DNA of 64,000 nucleotides from positions 1 through 64,000 of the forward strand of contig CAVSPC010000039.1 of the NCBI GenBank assembly GCA_963729795.1. Direction: 5' to 3'. Position 1 is the stretch's first letter; the number at the start of each line of letters is the position of its first letter. The notes under the pieces are model-generated. The model was not told the DNA's origin. It saw only the letters and a list, made by a program, of their open reading frames with translations, and did not search any database. The translations under genes were made by a program, and so were the position numbers. Source of the stretch: CAWBBA01 sp963729795. GTDB lineage: Bacteria; Desulfobacterota; Desulfomonilia; Desulfomonilales; Desulfomonilaceae. Of the stretch, positions 10,139-19,206 are shown piece by piece.

Positions 10139-10355
10139 GGACAGGCATCTTGCCTGTTATTTTTGAACGACAGGCAAGATGCCCACCAATGAGATTGCTT
10201 CGTCGCTTCGCTCCTCGCAATGACAGGGAGCGCAGATCAGAAAAGTACTCGGCAAATTTTTGAGACTGAATGCTACCCTGCCTTTCCAAACAGATCTTGT
10301 CAATGGTGACTGCCTCTGTTAGGTACGGGCAGGTTTCAAACCTGCCCGTACTTCC
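10139..10355. repeat. Cluster of three palindromic repeats upstream of priA
   Basis: Three separate units. (1) 10144-10183: GGCATCTTGCCTGT, spacer, exact reverse complement. (2) 10190-10225: GAGATTGCTTCGTCGCTTCG followed by CTCCTCGCAATGAC; relatives at 40443-40537 and 59557-59634. (3) 10323-10351: GTACGGGCAGGTTT, one base, exact reverse complement; a relative sits at 14055-14083. They occupy most of the 274-base gap between the GT-C gene and priA. They look like dispersed REP-type elements. Confidence 0.7.
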
Positions 10356-10396
10356 TTTTGGATGCTCTGATTTTGTCCTCCTGAAAGCGACTCGGC

Positions 10397-12637
10397 ATGA
10401 ACGACTCGGACAACCTCATAGACGTGGCCATTCCTCTTCCACTGGAAGGTCCTTTTACCTATAGGGTCCCGTCAGAGTACGTGCCCCGAGTGGAGATAGG
10501 GCGTCGAGTCCTCGTTCCCTTTAGAAATAAGATACGGGCAGGTTTCATTGTAGGAACATGCGCTTCCGACCCAGGCGGCCCGGAAATCAAGGATGTTGTA
10601 GACATCCCTGAAGAAGAGCCATATTTGACTCTGGAGCTGTGGACTTTCATCCGCTGGATCGCAGACTACTATCTGATTCCTACAGGACTGGTGCTCAAGA
10701 CTGCGCTTCCGCCAGGCTCGGACAGGAAATCTCGACCCTGGGCCATCTTGACTCCGGAAGGGCGTGCATGGTTCGCGGATCGAGAAAACAGTCGAGAACG
10801 GACTCTTCCGGCAAAAGTTCTCAAGGCCGGAGTTATTGCCCAAAGCGAACTTGAAGCCCTCATCGGAAAAGACGGCTTCAAAGAAGCCCTGCAGGAAAAC
10901 TGGATCCGAATCGAGGAACGAATCGCTCGCCCAAGAATGAGCTTGCGCAAGAAAAAGCTACCCGAGCTTCTCTATCCTGCGGGGACGCCTGTTTCCCATA
11001 CCGAACAGCCTCCCGAACTAACCCCGGATCAGAATTCCGCGGTCAAGCTGATTTCGGAGGCCGTCCATAAGGAAGGATTTCATCCCTTTCTCCTCTTTGG
11101 TGTTACCGGATCGGGAAAGACGGAAGTCTACCTTAGAATCATCCATGAAATTCTAAAGAAAGGGGAGCGGGCGCTGGTACTGGTTCCGGAGATAGCGCTG
11201 ACGCCTCAACTTGCCCGCCGCTTCTTGAGACGCATCGGTGGAGGTGTCGGAATCTTTCACAGCGGGTTGACTCCTTCTCAGAGGCTCGACGAATGGCGTC
11301 GCGTGCATGAGGGCAAGGTCAACGTAGTCATAGGAGCTCGATCGGGTATCTTCTTGCCTGTTCGGGACCTCGGGCTCATCATCGTGGACGAAGAGCACGA
11401 CTCGTCATATAAGCAGGAGGACAGTTGTCCTTATAACGCTCGTGACATGGCGCTGGCCCGAGCAAAACTTGAAAATGCATGTGTAATTCTAGGAAGTGCA
11501 ACGCCCTCTTTTGAGACGTTCGTCAACGCTCAGCGTGGCAAAATTACTCGCGTGGACCTGCCTCGTCGGCATCACGGTGGTGCGCTCCCCGCGGTGGAAT
11601 TAGTAGATCTCAAGTCGCCCGAGAATAAGTGCAGCAAAGGGGCGTTCCTTACACCTAAACTAATTGACTCCATAAAAATAGCATTGGCCCGACAAGAGCA
11701 AGTGGTACTTTTCCTTAACCGACGAGGATTCGATACTTTTGCTCAGTGCCGCTCGTGCGGCAACGTCTTCAAATGTCCGAATTGCGACATCAGCCTCACT
11801 CATCACAAGCGAGCGCGGGATCTCCGGTGCCATCTCTGCGGTTTTTCTCAGGCTGCTCCCCCTTTGTGCCCGCAGTGCTCTGGAGGAAAGCTCTTTTTTG
11901 GAGGTGTGGGAACGCAGAAAGTGGAGGAGGAGTTGGCAGAGGCATTCCCGGACGCACGCATCGAGAGACTCGATCGGGACACTACTCGTCGAAGGGACCA
12001 GCTTGAGGGCATTTTGGACCGTTTCAGGAAACAGGAGATCGACATCCTTACAGGGACCCAGATGATTGTCAAAGGTCACGACTTCCCGGGTATTTCCCTC
12101 GTTGGCGTGCTCTGCGGCGATCTGTCCTTACACTTTCCGGATTTCAGAGCCGCGGAGAGAACATTCCAGATGCTTACGCAGGTCGCAGGTCGCACCGGCA
12201 GGGAGACGGATTCGGGCCGAGTGATCCTTCAGACCTTTGATCCAAATCATGACGCTATTCAGTGTGCGGCATCCCATGCGTTTGAAAGTTTTTTCGAAAA
12301 GGATTCGGCACTGCGCCGCGAGCTTTTGTATCCTCCCTATGGGCATCTGATTCTGGTGCGTGTGGAAGGGAATAGCGAAAACCGGGTCGAAAAGAAAGCC
12401 ATAAGGATTAGTCGTGCGGCCAGGCTCATCAAAGGCGAATCCAGGGACATAATGGTTATGGGCCCGGCCCCGTCGCCAAGGAAAAAGATTCTGGGGCGAT
12501 TCCGCTGGCAAGTTATTTTCAAAGCCGCGACACGAGGTCCTGTACGGTCTCTGGTCAAGGCGCTTATTTCAGAAGGATACCTGAAAGGTCAGGGACTCAA
12601 GATCGTCGTAGATGTCGACCCGATGGACCTCATGTGA
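10397..12637 (+). CDS. priA: Primosomal protein N' (replication restart helicase PriA)
   Basis: 746 residues, normal length for PriA, the 3'-5' helicase that reloads the replisome at stalled forks. The N-terminal DNA-binding domain begins DVAIPLPLEGPFTYRVP. The helicase core has Walker A LFGVTGSGKTEVYLR (near residue 240), the DEEH box IIVDEEHDSSYKQ, and GSATPSFETF. The zinc-binding insertion is complete: CRSCGNVFKCPNC, then CHLCG and CPQCSGG. The C-terminal domain includes VAGRTGR. The ATG at 10397 has only a weak GAAAG upstream. It opens a plus-strand series running to the small gene at 16309. Confidence 0.97.
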   Translation: MNDSDNLIDVAIPLPLEGPFTYRVPSEYVPRVEIGRRVLVPFRNKIRAGFIVGTCASDPGGPEIKDVVDIPEEEPYLTLELWTFIRWIADYYLIPTGLVLKTALPPGSDRKSRPWAILTPEGRAWFADRENSRERTLPAKVLKAGVIAQSELEALIGKDGFKEALQENWIRIEERIARPRMSLRKKKLPELLYPAGTPVSHTEQPPELTPDQNSAVKLISEAVHKEGFHPFLLFGVTGSGKTEVYLRIIHEILKKGERALVLVPEIALTPQLARRFLRRIGGGVGIFHSGLTPSQRLDEWRRVHEGKVNVVIGARSGIFLPVRDLGLIIVDEEHDSSYKQEDSCPYNARDMALARAKLENACVILGSATPSFETFVNAQRGKITRVDLPRRHHGGALPAVELVDLKSPENKCSKGAFLTPKLIDSIKIALARQEQVVLFLNRRGFDTFAQCRSCGNVFKCPNCDISLTHHKRARDLRCHLCGFSQAAPPLCPQCSGGKLFFGGVGTQKVEEELAEAFPDARIERLDRDTTRRRDQLEGILDRFRKQEIDILTGTQMIVKGHDFPGISLVGVLCGDLSLHFPDFRAAERTFQMLTQVAGRTGRETDSGRVILQTFDPNHDAIQCAASHAFESFFEKDSALRRELLYPPYGHLILVRVEGNSENRVEKKAIRISRAARLIKGESRDIMVMGPAPSPRKKILGRFRWQVIFKAATRGPVRSLVKALISEGYLKGQGLKIVVDVDPMDLM

Positions 12638-12715
12638 AGAAAATGAAATAATGGTTCTCATTACATTCGAGGTGGAGTAAATTAATTAAGAGAGGCGGAA
12701 AACCGCGGAGGCAGT

Positions 12716-13156
12716 ATGAACAAGACCGGTATAATAATAGTCACTCTGATAGGATTCTGTTTGGTGGGTGGATTGATAATTATGTGGTCGGTCCATGAGA
12801 AAAAGGAGGCTGCCGCGCCGCTGGTTGCTTCTCACGTCCAGAGCTTCACCGATGAAAACTTTCAGACCGACGTGGTGGAAGCATCGAAGAAGCGCCCCAT
12901 CCTGGTAGACTTCTATGCCGAGTGGTGTTTTCCGTGCCGGATGCTCGACCCGGTCCTCCAAGAAGTAGCCAAAGACCTCAAAGGCCGGGCAGTAATTGGC
13001 AGGGTCAACACCGATCAGAATCTGATCGCTCGTCGGTTTGGAATCAACAAGATACCTGCTATCTTCATTATTCGGGACGGTGAGATAAAGAACGCGTTCT
13101 ATGGAGTTGTCCCCAAAGAGACTATGATCAAAGCTCTCGAAAAATTCGATCGGTAA
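12716..13156 (+). CDS. Membrane-anchored thioredoxin-like protein
   Basis: 146 residues. One N-terminal membrane segment (IIIVTLIGFCLVGGLIIMW, residues about 5-25) is followed by a thioredoxin fold with active site FYAEWCFPCRMLDP; the CxxC has Phe-Pro between the cysteines instead of Gly-Pro. The cis-proline segment NKIPAIFIIRDG is present. The fold should face the periplasm and act in thiol-disulfide exchange. The ATG at 12716 is preceded by GGAGG at ideal spacing. Neighbours do not reveal a partner. Confidence 0.88.
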   Translation: MNKTGIIIVTLIGFCLVGGLIIMWSVHEKKEAAAPLVASHVQSFTDENFQTDVVEASKKRPILVDFYAEWCFPCRMLDPVLQEVAKDLKGRAVIGRVNTDQNLIARRFGINKIPAIFIIRDGEIKNAFYGVVPKETMIKALEKFDR

Positions 13157-13172
13157 GAAAGCACTCCGCATA

Positions 13173-14003
13173 ATGCCACTCTGTCTAGCCAACTTGAAAA
13201 TCGTCATTCGTGGAGCCGGTGAAATGGCCACGGGAACCGCGTGCCGCATTTACAACGCAGGATTCCGCCGACTTCTTATGACCGAAATTGACCAACCGCT
13301 GACAGTGCGGCGTATGGTTAGCTTCAGCGAAGCGTTGCATGCAGGAAATTGGAGCGTTGAAGGAATAGAAGCAGCCAGAGTCCAAACCCTGGACCAAGCA
13401 CAGCCACTCTGGCAAGCAGGGCAAATTCCGGTTTTTGTAGATCCTGACGGTGCTTTCAAGACCGCGTTCCAGCCTGATGTGGTCGTGGACGCAATTTTGG
13501 CTAAAAAGAATCTTGGTACCTCGATGGGTGACGCGCCGCTGGTGATAGCTTTGGGACCGGGTTTCTGCGCCGGGAAAGATGCTCATTGCGTTATAGAGAC
13601 CAACAGGGGACACGATTTGGGCCGTCTTATCATGCAAGGAGAGGCGTCTCCCGATACGGGAACTCCTGGAAACATCGGTGGCTACACCACTCTCAGAGTT
13701 CTTCGATCACCCGCGGACGGAATTTTTGAATCCGCCGAGCACATAGGAACTTTGGTGGAGAAAGGGCAACAAATAGGTCAGGTGGCGGGTGAGCCTGTAA
13801 GGGCTGAAATCAGCGGGGTAATCCGCGGATTGATAAGGCCCGGCACCTTGGTGACTCGACGGCTGAAGATCGGAGACATTGACCCGCGGGGGAATCCGTC
13901 TTACTGCAATACCATCTCGGAAAAGGCCCGCGCAATTGGTGGGTCCGTGCTGGAAGCTGTGCTTATGCGTTTCAACATTTCCGACCACACCGTTCCTGCC
14001 TGA
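13173..14003 (+). CDS. yqeB: YqeB/EF2563-type selenium-dependent molybdenum hydroxylase maturation protein
   Basis: 276 residues matching the YqeB family of the accessory system for selenium-dependent molybdenum hydroxylases. The N-terminal KIVIRGAGEMATGTACRIYN is a Rossmann-like nucleotide-binding start shared with XdhC relatives. VIALGPGFCAGKDAHCVIET and the segment GEASPDTGTPGNIGGYTTLR are characteristic of the family. No selenium hydroxylase, YqeC or SelD gene lies nearby, so the partner must be elsewhere. The gap to the thioredoxin gene is 16 bases, suggesting co-transcription. The start has a weak ribosome binding site; a TTG at 13194 (LKIVIRG) is an alternative. Confidence 0.85.
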   Translation: MPLCLANLKIVIRGAGEMATGTACRIYNAGFRRLLMTEIDQPLTVRRMVSFSEALHAGNWSVEGIEAARVQTLDQAQPLWQAGQIPVFVDPDGAFKTAFQPDVVVDAILAKKNLGTSMGDAPLVIALGPGFCAGKDAHCVIETNRGHDLGRLIMQGEASPDTGTPGNIGGYTTLRVLRSPADGIFESAEHIGTLVEKGQQIGQVAGEPVRAEISGVIRGLIRPGTLVTRRLKIGDIDPRGNPSYCNTISEKARAIGGSVLEAVLMRFNISDHTVPA

Positions 14004-14054
14004 GCATATTTACTCACTTTGTATAGCCACGCCGGAATTTGGAAGATGAAGTTG

Positions 14055-14190
14055 GTAGGGGCGGGTTTGAAACCCGCCCCTACAGTAGTTCTAAAGTCCT
14101 ATAACTTGTGGTATTCTTCCAAGGTTCTTTCAGAATTGCGAATTACAGTCATCCCGGCGAACCCCGGATCGGGCTTGCAGGGTGACGATT
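14055..14190. repeat. Two dispersed palindromic repeats before trpS
   Basis: 14055-14083 is GTAGGGGCGGGTTT, one base, exact reverse complement, a relative of 10323-10351. At 14148-14185 a CATCCCGG unit with CCCCGGATC resembles the repeat inserted in the GT-C gene at 9130. These occupy most of the 278-base gap between yqeB and trpS. Confidence 0.65.
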
Positions 14191-14281
14191 GCGTTCTCAA
14201 GAATTGGGCGAATGGCCCGGCAATTGCCATAATCACAACAGGCATTTCGGTCCAAGGCTGAAAGAAAGAAAGGAGGCCGCC

Positions 14282-15247
14282 TTGAGAGTTCTGTCAGGTA
14301 TTCAACCCAGTGGTTCTCTGCATATCGGCAACTACCTGGGTATGATGAAACCGATGCTTTCTTATATGAATCGTGAGGAGCTTTTTGTATTCATCGTCAA
14401 TTACCACGCCTTGACCAGCGTGAATGACAGAGAGAAGTTGGCGCTAGGCACACTGGAAGCCGCGGCGGACTTCCTTGCCTTGGGGCTCGACCCGGATCGA
14501 TGTTTCTTTTGGGTCCAATCGGACGTTCCCGAGGTGGTGGAGCTGGCATGGATCTTGACTTGCATCACTCCGATGGGATTATTGGAACGCTGCCATTCGT
14601 ACAAGGACAAGATAGCCAAGGGAATTTCTCCCAACCATGGCCTGTTTGCGTATCCCGTGCTCATGGCTGCGGACATCCTGCTTTACCAGTCAAATCTTGT
14701 GCCCGTGGGAAAAGATCAAAAGCAGCACATTGAGGTCACCCGCGATATCGCTATTAAGTTCAACCATATCTTTGGCGATACTTTTGTCATCCCGGAGGGC
14801 GAGATTAGCGATGATGTAGCTGTTATCCCAGGAATTGACGGGCAGAAGATGTCCAAATCGTACGACAACACCATCGAAATCTTCTTGGACGAAAAGACCC
14901 TGAAAAAAAAGGTCATGAGTATACTGACCGATTCCACTCCTGTCGATCGGCCGAAAAACCCCGAAACATGCAACTTGTTCCAGGTCTACCGCCATTTTGC
15001 ACCGCCCGAGAGAGTCCGCGAAGTGGAGATGCTTTACAGGCAGGGAGGAGCGTCCTATGGCGCCATAAAAAAAGAACTGGCTGCAATCCTATGGGATTTC
15101 TTTGGCGACGCGCGAGCGGAAAGGCAGAGACTTATTTCGGAGCCGGGCCATATTCGGCAAATCCTGGCCGCGGGCGCTGAAAAGGCGCGGGCAATCGCGG
15201 TTAAGACTCTGGATTTGGTAAGGGAAAGGGTGGGAGTGAAGTATTGA
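14282..15247 (+). CDS. trpS: Tryptophan-tRNA ligase
   Basis: About 321 residues, the normal size of bacterial tryptophanyl-tRNA synthetase, which charges tRNA-Trp in the cytoplasm. The class I signature SGIQPSGSLHIGNYLG (HIGH-type) is at residues 4-19, and the second signature GQKMSKSYDNTI near residue 193. I place the start at TTG 14282, directly in front of RVLSGIQ, because AAAGGAGG lies 7 bases upstream; the frame is open farther back but that part translates a repeat region. The stop overlaps the TTG start of nth in TTGA, so the two genes are translationally coupled. Confidence 0.95.
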   Translation: MRVLSGIQPSGSLHIGNYLGMMKPMLSYMNREELFVFIVNYHALTSVNDREKLALGTLEAAADFLALGLDPDRCFFWVQSDVPEVVELAWILTCITPMGLLERCHSYKDKIAKGISPNHGLFAYPVLMAADILLYQSNLVPVGKDQKQHIEVTRDIAIKFNHIFGDTFVIPEGEISDDVAVIPGIDGQKMSKSYDNTIEIFLDEKTLKKKVMSILTDSTPVDRPKNPETCNLFQVYRHFAPPERVREVEMLYRQGGASYGAIKKELAAILWDFFGDARAERQRLISEPGHIRQILAAGAEKARAIAVKTLDLVRERVGVKY

Positions 15248-15919
15248 CTTTGCCGCGTGAAGAGCGAGTACCCGATATCCACAAGATAATCGCAATCCTT
15301 CGGAGAGAAATCCGCAGCATGGATATTCCCATCGTAACGGAAATCTCTCATCGGAGCCGAGATCCTTTCCACGTGCTTATGACCACGATCCTTTCCCTGC
15401 GCACAAAGGACGAGGTCACACGTCAAGCCGCTGCCAGACTGCTCGGAAAGGCCGGGACCCCTGAAGAAATATTGGGCCTGTCGGAAGAAGAGATAGCGCG
15501 GCTGATCTTTCCTGTAGGTTTCTACAAAACAAAAGCCCGAACACTAAGACAGATAAGCAGGGACCTGATCGGCAAGCATGGAGGAAAAGTCCCGGACGAT
15601 ATGGAAGAACTTCTCAAACTCAAGGGGGTGGGACGGAAGACCGCCAATCTTGTGTTAACACTCGGTTTTCAAAAGCCGGGCATTTGCGTGGACACTCATG
15701 TTCACAGAGTCAGCAACAGGCTTGGATATGTCAATACCAAAACCCCGGAACAGACTGAGCTGGCGCTAAGGGCAAAACTGCCCAAAGAGATACTGGATAG
15801 AATACAACGACCTTCTTGTAACCTGGGGTCAAAACGTCTGCAGACCCATTTCACCCTTTTGCTCTCGCTGCGCGGTGCTGCCCTACTGTAGACAGGTAGG
15901 GGTGGTCCGAAACCGATGA
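15244..15919 (+). CDS. nth: Endonuclease III, split by a +1 frameshift
   Basis: DNA glycosylase/AP lyase for oxidised pyrimidines. The helix-hairpin-helix LLKLKGVGRKTANLVLTLGF and catalytic VDTHVHRVSNRLG are intact, but frame 1 degenerates after RAKLPK and stops at 15891. From 15782 the next frame reads PKRYWIEYNDLLVTWGQNV and then the complete 4Fe-4S loop C-x6-C-x2-C-x5-C (CRPISPFCSRCAVLPYC), ending at TGA 15919. One extra base in CCCAAA (15781-15786) explains this. The corrected protein has about 224 residues, normal for Nth. The TTG start at 15244 overlaps the trpS stop and has GGGAG upstream. Confidence 0.9.
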
Positions 15920-15973
15920 ATGCCCCATATTATTGCTAGGTCTTACTATTGCACGGCAGGTGGGAGGCAATTG

Positions 15974-16309
15974 ATGTCGGGTACTAATTGGCCGAGAATT
16001 AAAGAACTGTTGGATAATGCATTGCAGCGGTGGAAGGCTGAGAATGGCCGCGAACCAAAAATGAAGGCAAGTCATGAAGGAGAAATCGGGTGGGAGACAA
16101 AGGAGGAGCTGGCGGCAAGCGCGCCTTATGGAAAGCGTCTCATAGATCCGGACAAGGTAGGGAACGGACAGGCTCAGGAAACCAATCTGGTTAGGATTCT
16201 CAGGGGCCCTATTGGAGGCTATCGCAGAATGCCGTCAGGTGGCCCGTACCTGTCGAGTGATGAAATCGGGGAAATAGCAGAATGGATTGATGAGGGAATG
16301 CCGGATTAG
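15974..16309 (+). CDS. Small protein with cytochrome c-like C-terminus but no haem motif
   Basis: 111 residues from ATG 15974, which has GGGAGG at ideal spacing. No family is recognised with confidence. The last 45 residues (RILRGPIGGYRRMPSGGPYL, then SSDEIGEIAEWIDEGMPD) resemble the C-terminal half of a class I cytochrome c, with a possible axial Met and the EI..IAEWID helix, but there is no CxxCH and no signal peptide. It follows nth by about 55 bases and may be its operon partner. It could be a haem-free remnant of the fold with a new role. Confidence 0.7.
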   Translation: MSGTNWPRIKELLDNALQRWKAENGREPKMKASHEGEIGWETKEELAASAPYGKRLIDPDKVGNGQAQETNLVRILRGPIGGYRRMPSGGPYLSSDEIGEIAEWIDEGMPD

Positions 16310-16472
16310 GACAAACACCGATCTGATTATTCGCAGGTAATAATTGAATAACGCGATGGAATTATCATTGCCCTGGCATTGCGAGGAATGAATTTCCGCG
16401 TCCCGCGGGACTCGCCATGGCAACCTTTCCCCACCCGTAACTGAACGAATACGTTCGGCAGAGATCACTAAT

Positions 16473-17147
16473 TTAATCTTGAGCTTCCCCCTTTTTTTCC
16501 ATCGGCTCTTCAAGCTTCGCAAGAAGCTTCTCGTATGTTAACCCAAGTTGTTTGGCCTTTCGCCTACAGCGCGCCTCCCAGACCCGAAAGCTCACTACAT
16601 ATCCGATGAGCGCACATGTCGATGCAACGATCAGGGCAGCTAGAAACCATCTTATTAGTATGTCCCATCCCAAATACACAAATGCCTCCAGAGACTGCCA
16701 GAAATGATCGGCGTGTAGAACAGGACCCATAATGTTTCGGAAGTGTCCAGCGCTGACCACAGCATGCTCTTCAAGCATGAAAGATCCCAGGCAATAGTAT
16801 CCGTAATACATTGGGATAATGGAGAGCGGATTGTTGATGCAAGTGCAGGCAAAGGCGATGATCGTGTTGAACCTGAACAACAATCTGAGCAGGCCGAGCA
16901 CCACCGTCTGTGTGCCGATGGGAAGCCCGAGTCCTATGAAAAGCCCTACGGCAACCCCGCGAGCATCGAACCATGGAGGATTCTTTGCCCCTCTGAACGG
17001 CTCAATAAAATATTTTCCGAATATGCTACGATTCCCTTCACCGGGCTTACTCCGCGGAGGCTCTTTGCAAGAGCCGGCAGGATTATCATTATTTCTCGAT
17101 GGTGCCCCACGGAAACTCAACTTCGCCTCGTTTTTCCGGAAATCCAA
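16473..17147 (-). CDS. DUF2062 family membrane protein
   Basis: 224 residues. The core contains GVAVGLFIGLGLPIGTQTVV, a LRLLFRFNTIIAFACTCINN stretch and NPLSIIPMYYGYYCLG, the glycine-rich membrane segments of DUF2062. A further membrane helix lies near residue 170 (FLAALIVASTCALIGYVV). The C-terminal 30 residues are charged. The true start may lie downstream of 17147, since the first 45 residues are polar and unlike the family. Function is unknown; relatives are often near glycosyltransferase or lipid genes. Confidence 0.8.
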   Translation of the reverse strand: MDFRKNEAKLSFRGAPSRNNDNPAGSCKEPPRSKPGEGNRSIFGKYFIEPFRGAKNPPWFDARGVAVGLFIGLGLPIGTQTVVLGLLRLLFRFNTIIAFACTCINNPLSIIPMYYGYYCLGSFMLEEHAVVSAGHFRNIMGPVLHADHFWQSLEAFVYLGWDILIRWFLAALIVASTCALIGYVVSFRVWEARCRRKAKQLGLTYEKLLAKLEEPMEKKGEAQD

Positions 17148-17317
17148 GTTACAATGTCACATATAACAGATGTTGGACCGCTGTCCAAATGATAGGAAAG
17201 ATCTGGCATTAACGAAACGAATCGGATATACGGTATGGCCGAATCATAAAACCAATGTTCCCCGCTGCGGGACGCGGGAAATCGACAGAGATCCGAGCTT
17301 TTGCTTGGAGGAGTACC

Positions 17318-18037
17318 ATGAAACCAATTTTCATCGAGGCCACTACCATACCGGACGCTTGGTTCCAATGCTTGTATACACTTATCGAAGAGTCGCGCAA
17401 ACCCGACGGTGCGGCTCGGCGGTATACTGTCCAGACAGGATCGAACCCGGGTGCAGACCGCATCGAATTCGACATGGCCATGATCCATATCAAACAGCCC
17501 GGCGCTCGGCCGCTTCTGCCTCAAATCCCGGAGCACCTTAACCTCCCTCCCGTTGCGGACGAGAAATACCTGGCCGAATACATGCCTTACCTCCTCTCAT
17601 CGCAGAAAGCGCCTGGCGAACATTATACTTATGGAGAACGATTACAGATCGCATGGCAGTACGTAATTGATTACTACAAGAAGCATGGACCCCGTACTAA
17701 TCGTATGTGCATGGAAGTTGGGCGGCCCGAGGACATTTTCTTCTATGATCGATCCGACGGCTCCAGTCCTTGCATGAGACTGGTTGACACACGCATTATG
17801 GAGAACAAGCTCCACTGGATCGTGTACTTCAGATCCTGGAATCTCTGGTCGGGCTTTCCGGTAAACTTGGCCGGGCTACAGCAAGCCAAAGAGATCATGG
17901 CTATGGAGATCGGGGTCGAGGATGGCGAAATCATCGCGATCTCCAAAGGGCTTAATATCCGGGACTATAATATAGAGGTGGCTCTTATGCGGCTCCAAAA
18001 AGACGGCAGCATCAAGTTGGGGGCTAGAAAAGAATGA
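17318..18037 (+). CDS. Divergent thymidylate synthase family protein (archaeal-like)
   Basis: 239 residues from ATG 17318, which has GGAGGAG upstream. Family features: SSPCMRLVD with the presumed nucleophile Cys152; VYFRSWNLWSGFPVNLAGLQ, matching the phosphate/folate segment QRSxDxxxGxPxN; and AMEIGVEDGEIIAISKG near the C-terminus. The usual H-x-Y of the dUMP-binding tail is replaced by NIRDYN. Length and divergence resemble the short ThyA-like enzymes of methanogens. It may make dTMP, or act on a modified pyrimidine. It stands alone on its strand, so context gives no help. Confidence 0.78.
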   Translation: MKPIFIEATTIPDAWFQCLYTLIEESRKPDGAARRYTVQTGSNPGADRIEFDMAMIHIKQPGARPLLPQIPEHLNLPPVADEKYLAEYMPYLLSSQKAPGEHYTYGERLQIAWQYVIDYYKKHGPRTNRMCMEVGRPEDIFFYDRSDGSSPCMRLVDTRIMENKLHWIVYFRSWNLWSGFPVNLAGLQQAKEIMAMEIGVEDGEIIAISKGLNIRDYNIEVALMRLQKDGSIKLGARKE

Positions 18038-18159
18038 TCATCATTCCATTTCGCCTCTGTATGAGTAATACGGCAAGCATGGAAGTCCCAATGCCCGAAA
18101 TGGCTCAGCGCCGGACGAACCCTTTCCTTGTGCCCCCCAAAAGAAGCAGATTCAGCCGA

Positions 18160-18768
18160 TTATTGCTCTCCCCACTTCAACTTGGTTTTCGGCTCTGCTG
18201 ACTGCGCGTCCAACTGTCCCCACTTCAACTTTTTCTTGCCGGGTTTGGCCACTTCTTCCACGGAAGAAGGCACGGGTTTGTTGACACCACTAGGCTGGAT
18301 CTGAGTCCCGGGCGATTCCTGGTGAGGCTTAACGATCGCTTGAGACCTGCTTGGCCCGGTTTCGGTGGCTTGCGGAATAATCTCGGTAGGTCTTTGTGTA
18401 AACCCCGGAGCACCCGCAGATCTCTCCCCTGAAGGACGAGTCACGCTGTGGGGTTGCTGCATGGGCGCACGAATCGCGGGCTCAGTAGGGGAGACCGGAG
18501 CCTCCGGCACGGCAGCCGTTGTTGGTGCTGCTGATTGAGCCGGCGTGGCCGATTCCTCTTGCTCGAAAATGTCTTTTGGTTGATCGTAGATTTCCATGTC
18601 ACCCAAGGACTTGGCGGGCGGAGTCCTGAAATTCAGGTGGAAATCCTTGTTAGTGATCGTTGGTTCTTCGGGTGGGTTTCTTTCCCAGTAAATGTCGTCT
18701 GCATAACTTACTATCAGAGGAGAGCAGACCACTAACATCATAACTCCCAGTAACAACAAGCGTTTCAT
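18160..18768 (-). CDS. Secreted Pro/Ser-rich protein with KLKWG repeats
   Basis: 202 residues. A signal peptide is clear (MKRLLLLGVMMLVVCSPLIV, then SYA before DD). The mature protein starts DDIYWERNPPEEP, then becomes low-complexity, rich in Pro, Ala, Ser and Gln. The C-terminus carries two copies of a basic-aromatic repeat, KKLKWGQL and TKLKWGEQ. AAGGAG lies at ideal spacing before the ATG. No family is recognised. It probably works in the periplasm or on the envelope. Confidence 0.78.
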   Translation of the reverse strand: MKRLLLLGVMMLVVCSPLIVSYADDIYWERNPPEEPTITNKDFHLNFRTPPAKSLGDMEIYDQPKDIFEQEESATPAQSAAPTTAAVPEAPVSPTEPAIRAPMQQPHSVTRPSGERSAGAPGFTQRPTEIIPQATETGPSRSQAIVKPHQESPGTQIQPSGVNKPVPSSVEEVAKPGKKKLKWGQLDAQSAEPKTKLKWGEQ

Positions 18769-18902
18769 GCTACACTCCTTGTGTCTATTCGCTCGGAGTC
18801 GAAAATCACCGCTCCCCTCCCGATGAGCTCAGAGCTTTACATAATAATTCTATCATAACTAATGATAATCGGTCAACATACTTCTGGTCGGACTTTCGTG
18901 AT

Positions 18903-19090
18903 CCTTCGACCACGGGGGGCAGGCCTTGCAGCCTGCTTGGGTCTTAATTTGGCCGGTAGGAAATGGTCACCGGCGCAGAAGCACCGGCCTACTCTCGATC
19001 GCCCCGATGGGGCTTAAATATCAAGCGTCCCGGAGGGACCGGCGATAGTAGCCCGGTAATTCATTGCCGGGAAAATGGCGCATCGTACTG
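18903..19090. repeat. Degenerate GC-rich repeats between rtcB and the secreted protein gene
   Basis: Contains a GGCAGGCCTTGCAGCCTGC palindrome, ACCGGCGCAGAAGCACCGG, and a unit running GTCCCGGAGGGACCGGCGAT through AGCCCGG-TAATTCATTG-CCGGG. Each forms a short hairpin. These are dispersed intergenic repeats; no gene is seen between 18769 and 19206. Confidence 0.55.
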
Positions 19091-19206
19091 CGAATTTCGT
19101 TCACGCCTCCATTTTGAAACAGTTTCATCCTGCCGGTCCACCAGCGATGGGCTGTCCCGCGCCTCGCCGGCCTGTCCCACCAATCCACAGTGAAATAGAC
19201 CCGGCA

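Noticed and set aside
10514..10545. GATACGGGCAGGTTTC inside priA, similar to the repeat at 10323
   Set aside because: It falls within conserved PriA coding sequence and lacks the second palindrome arm; probably chance.
16370..16430. Possible further REP copy with GGCATTGCGAGGAATGAA
   Set aside because: Only one half resembles the other copies; too degenerate to list as a repeat.
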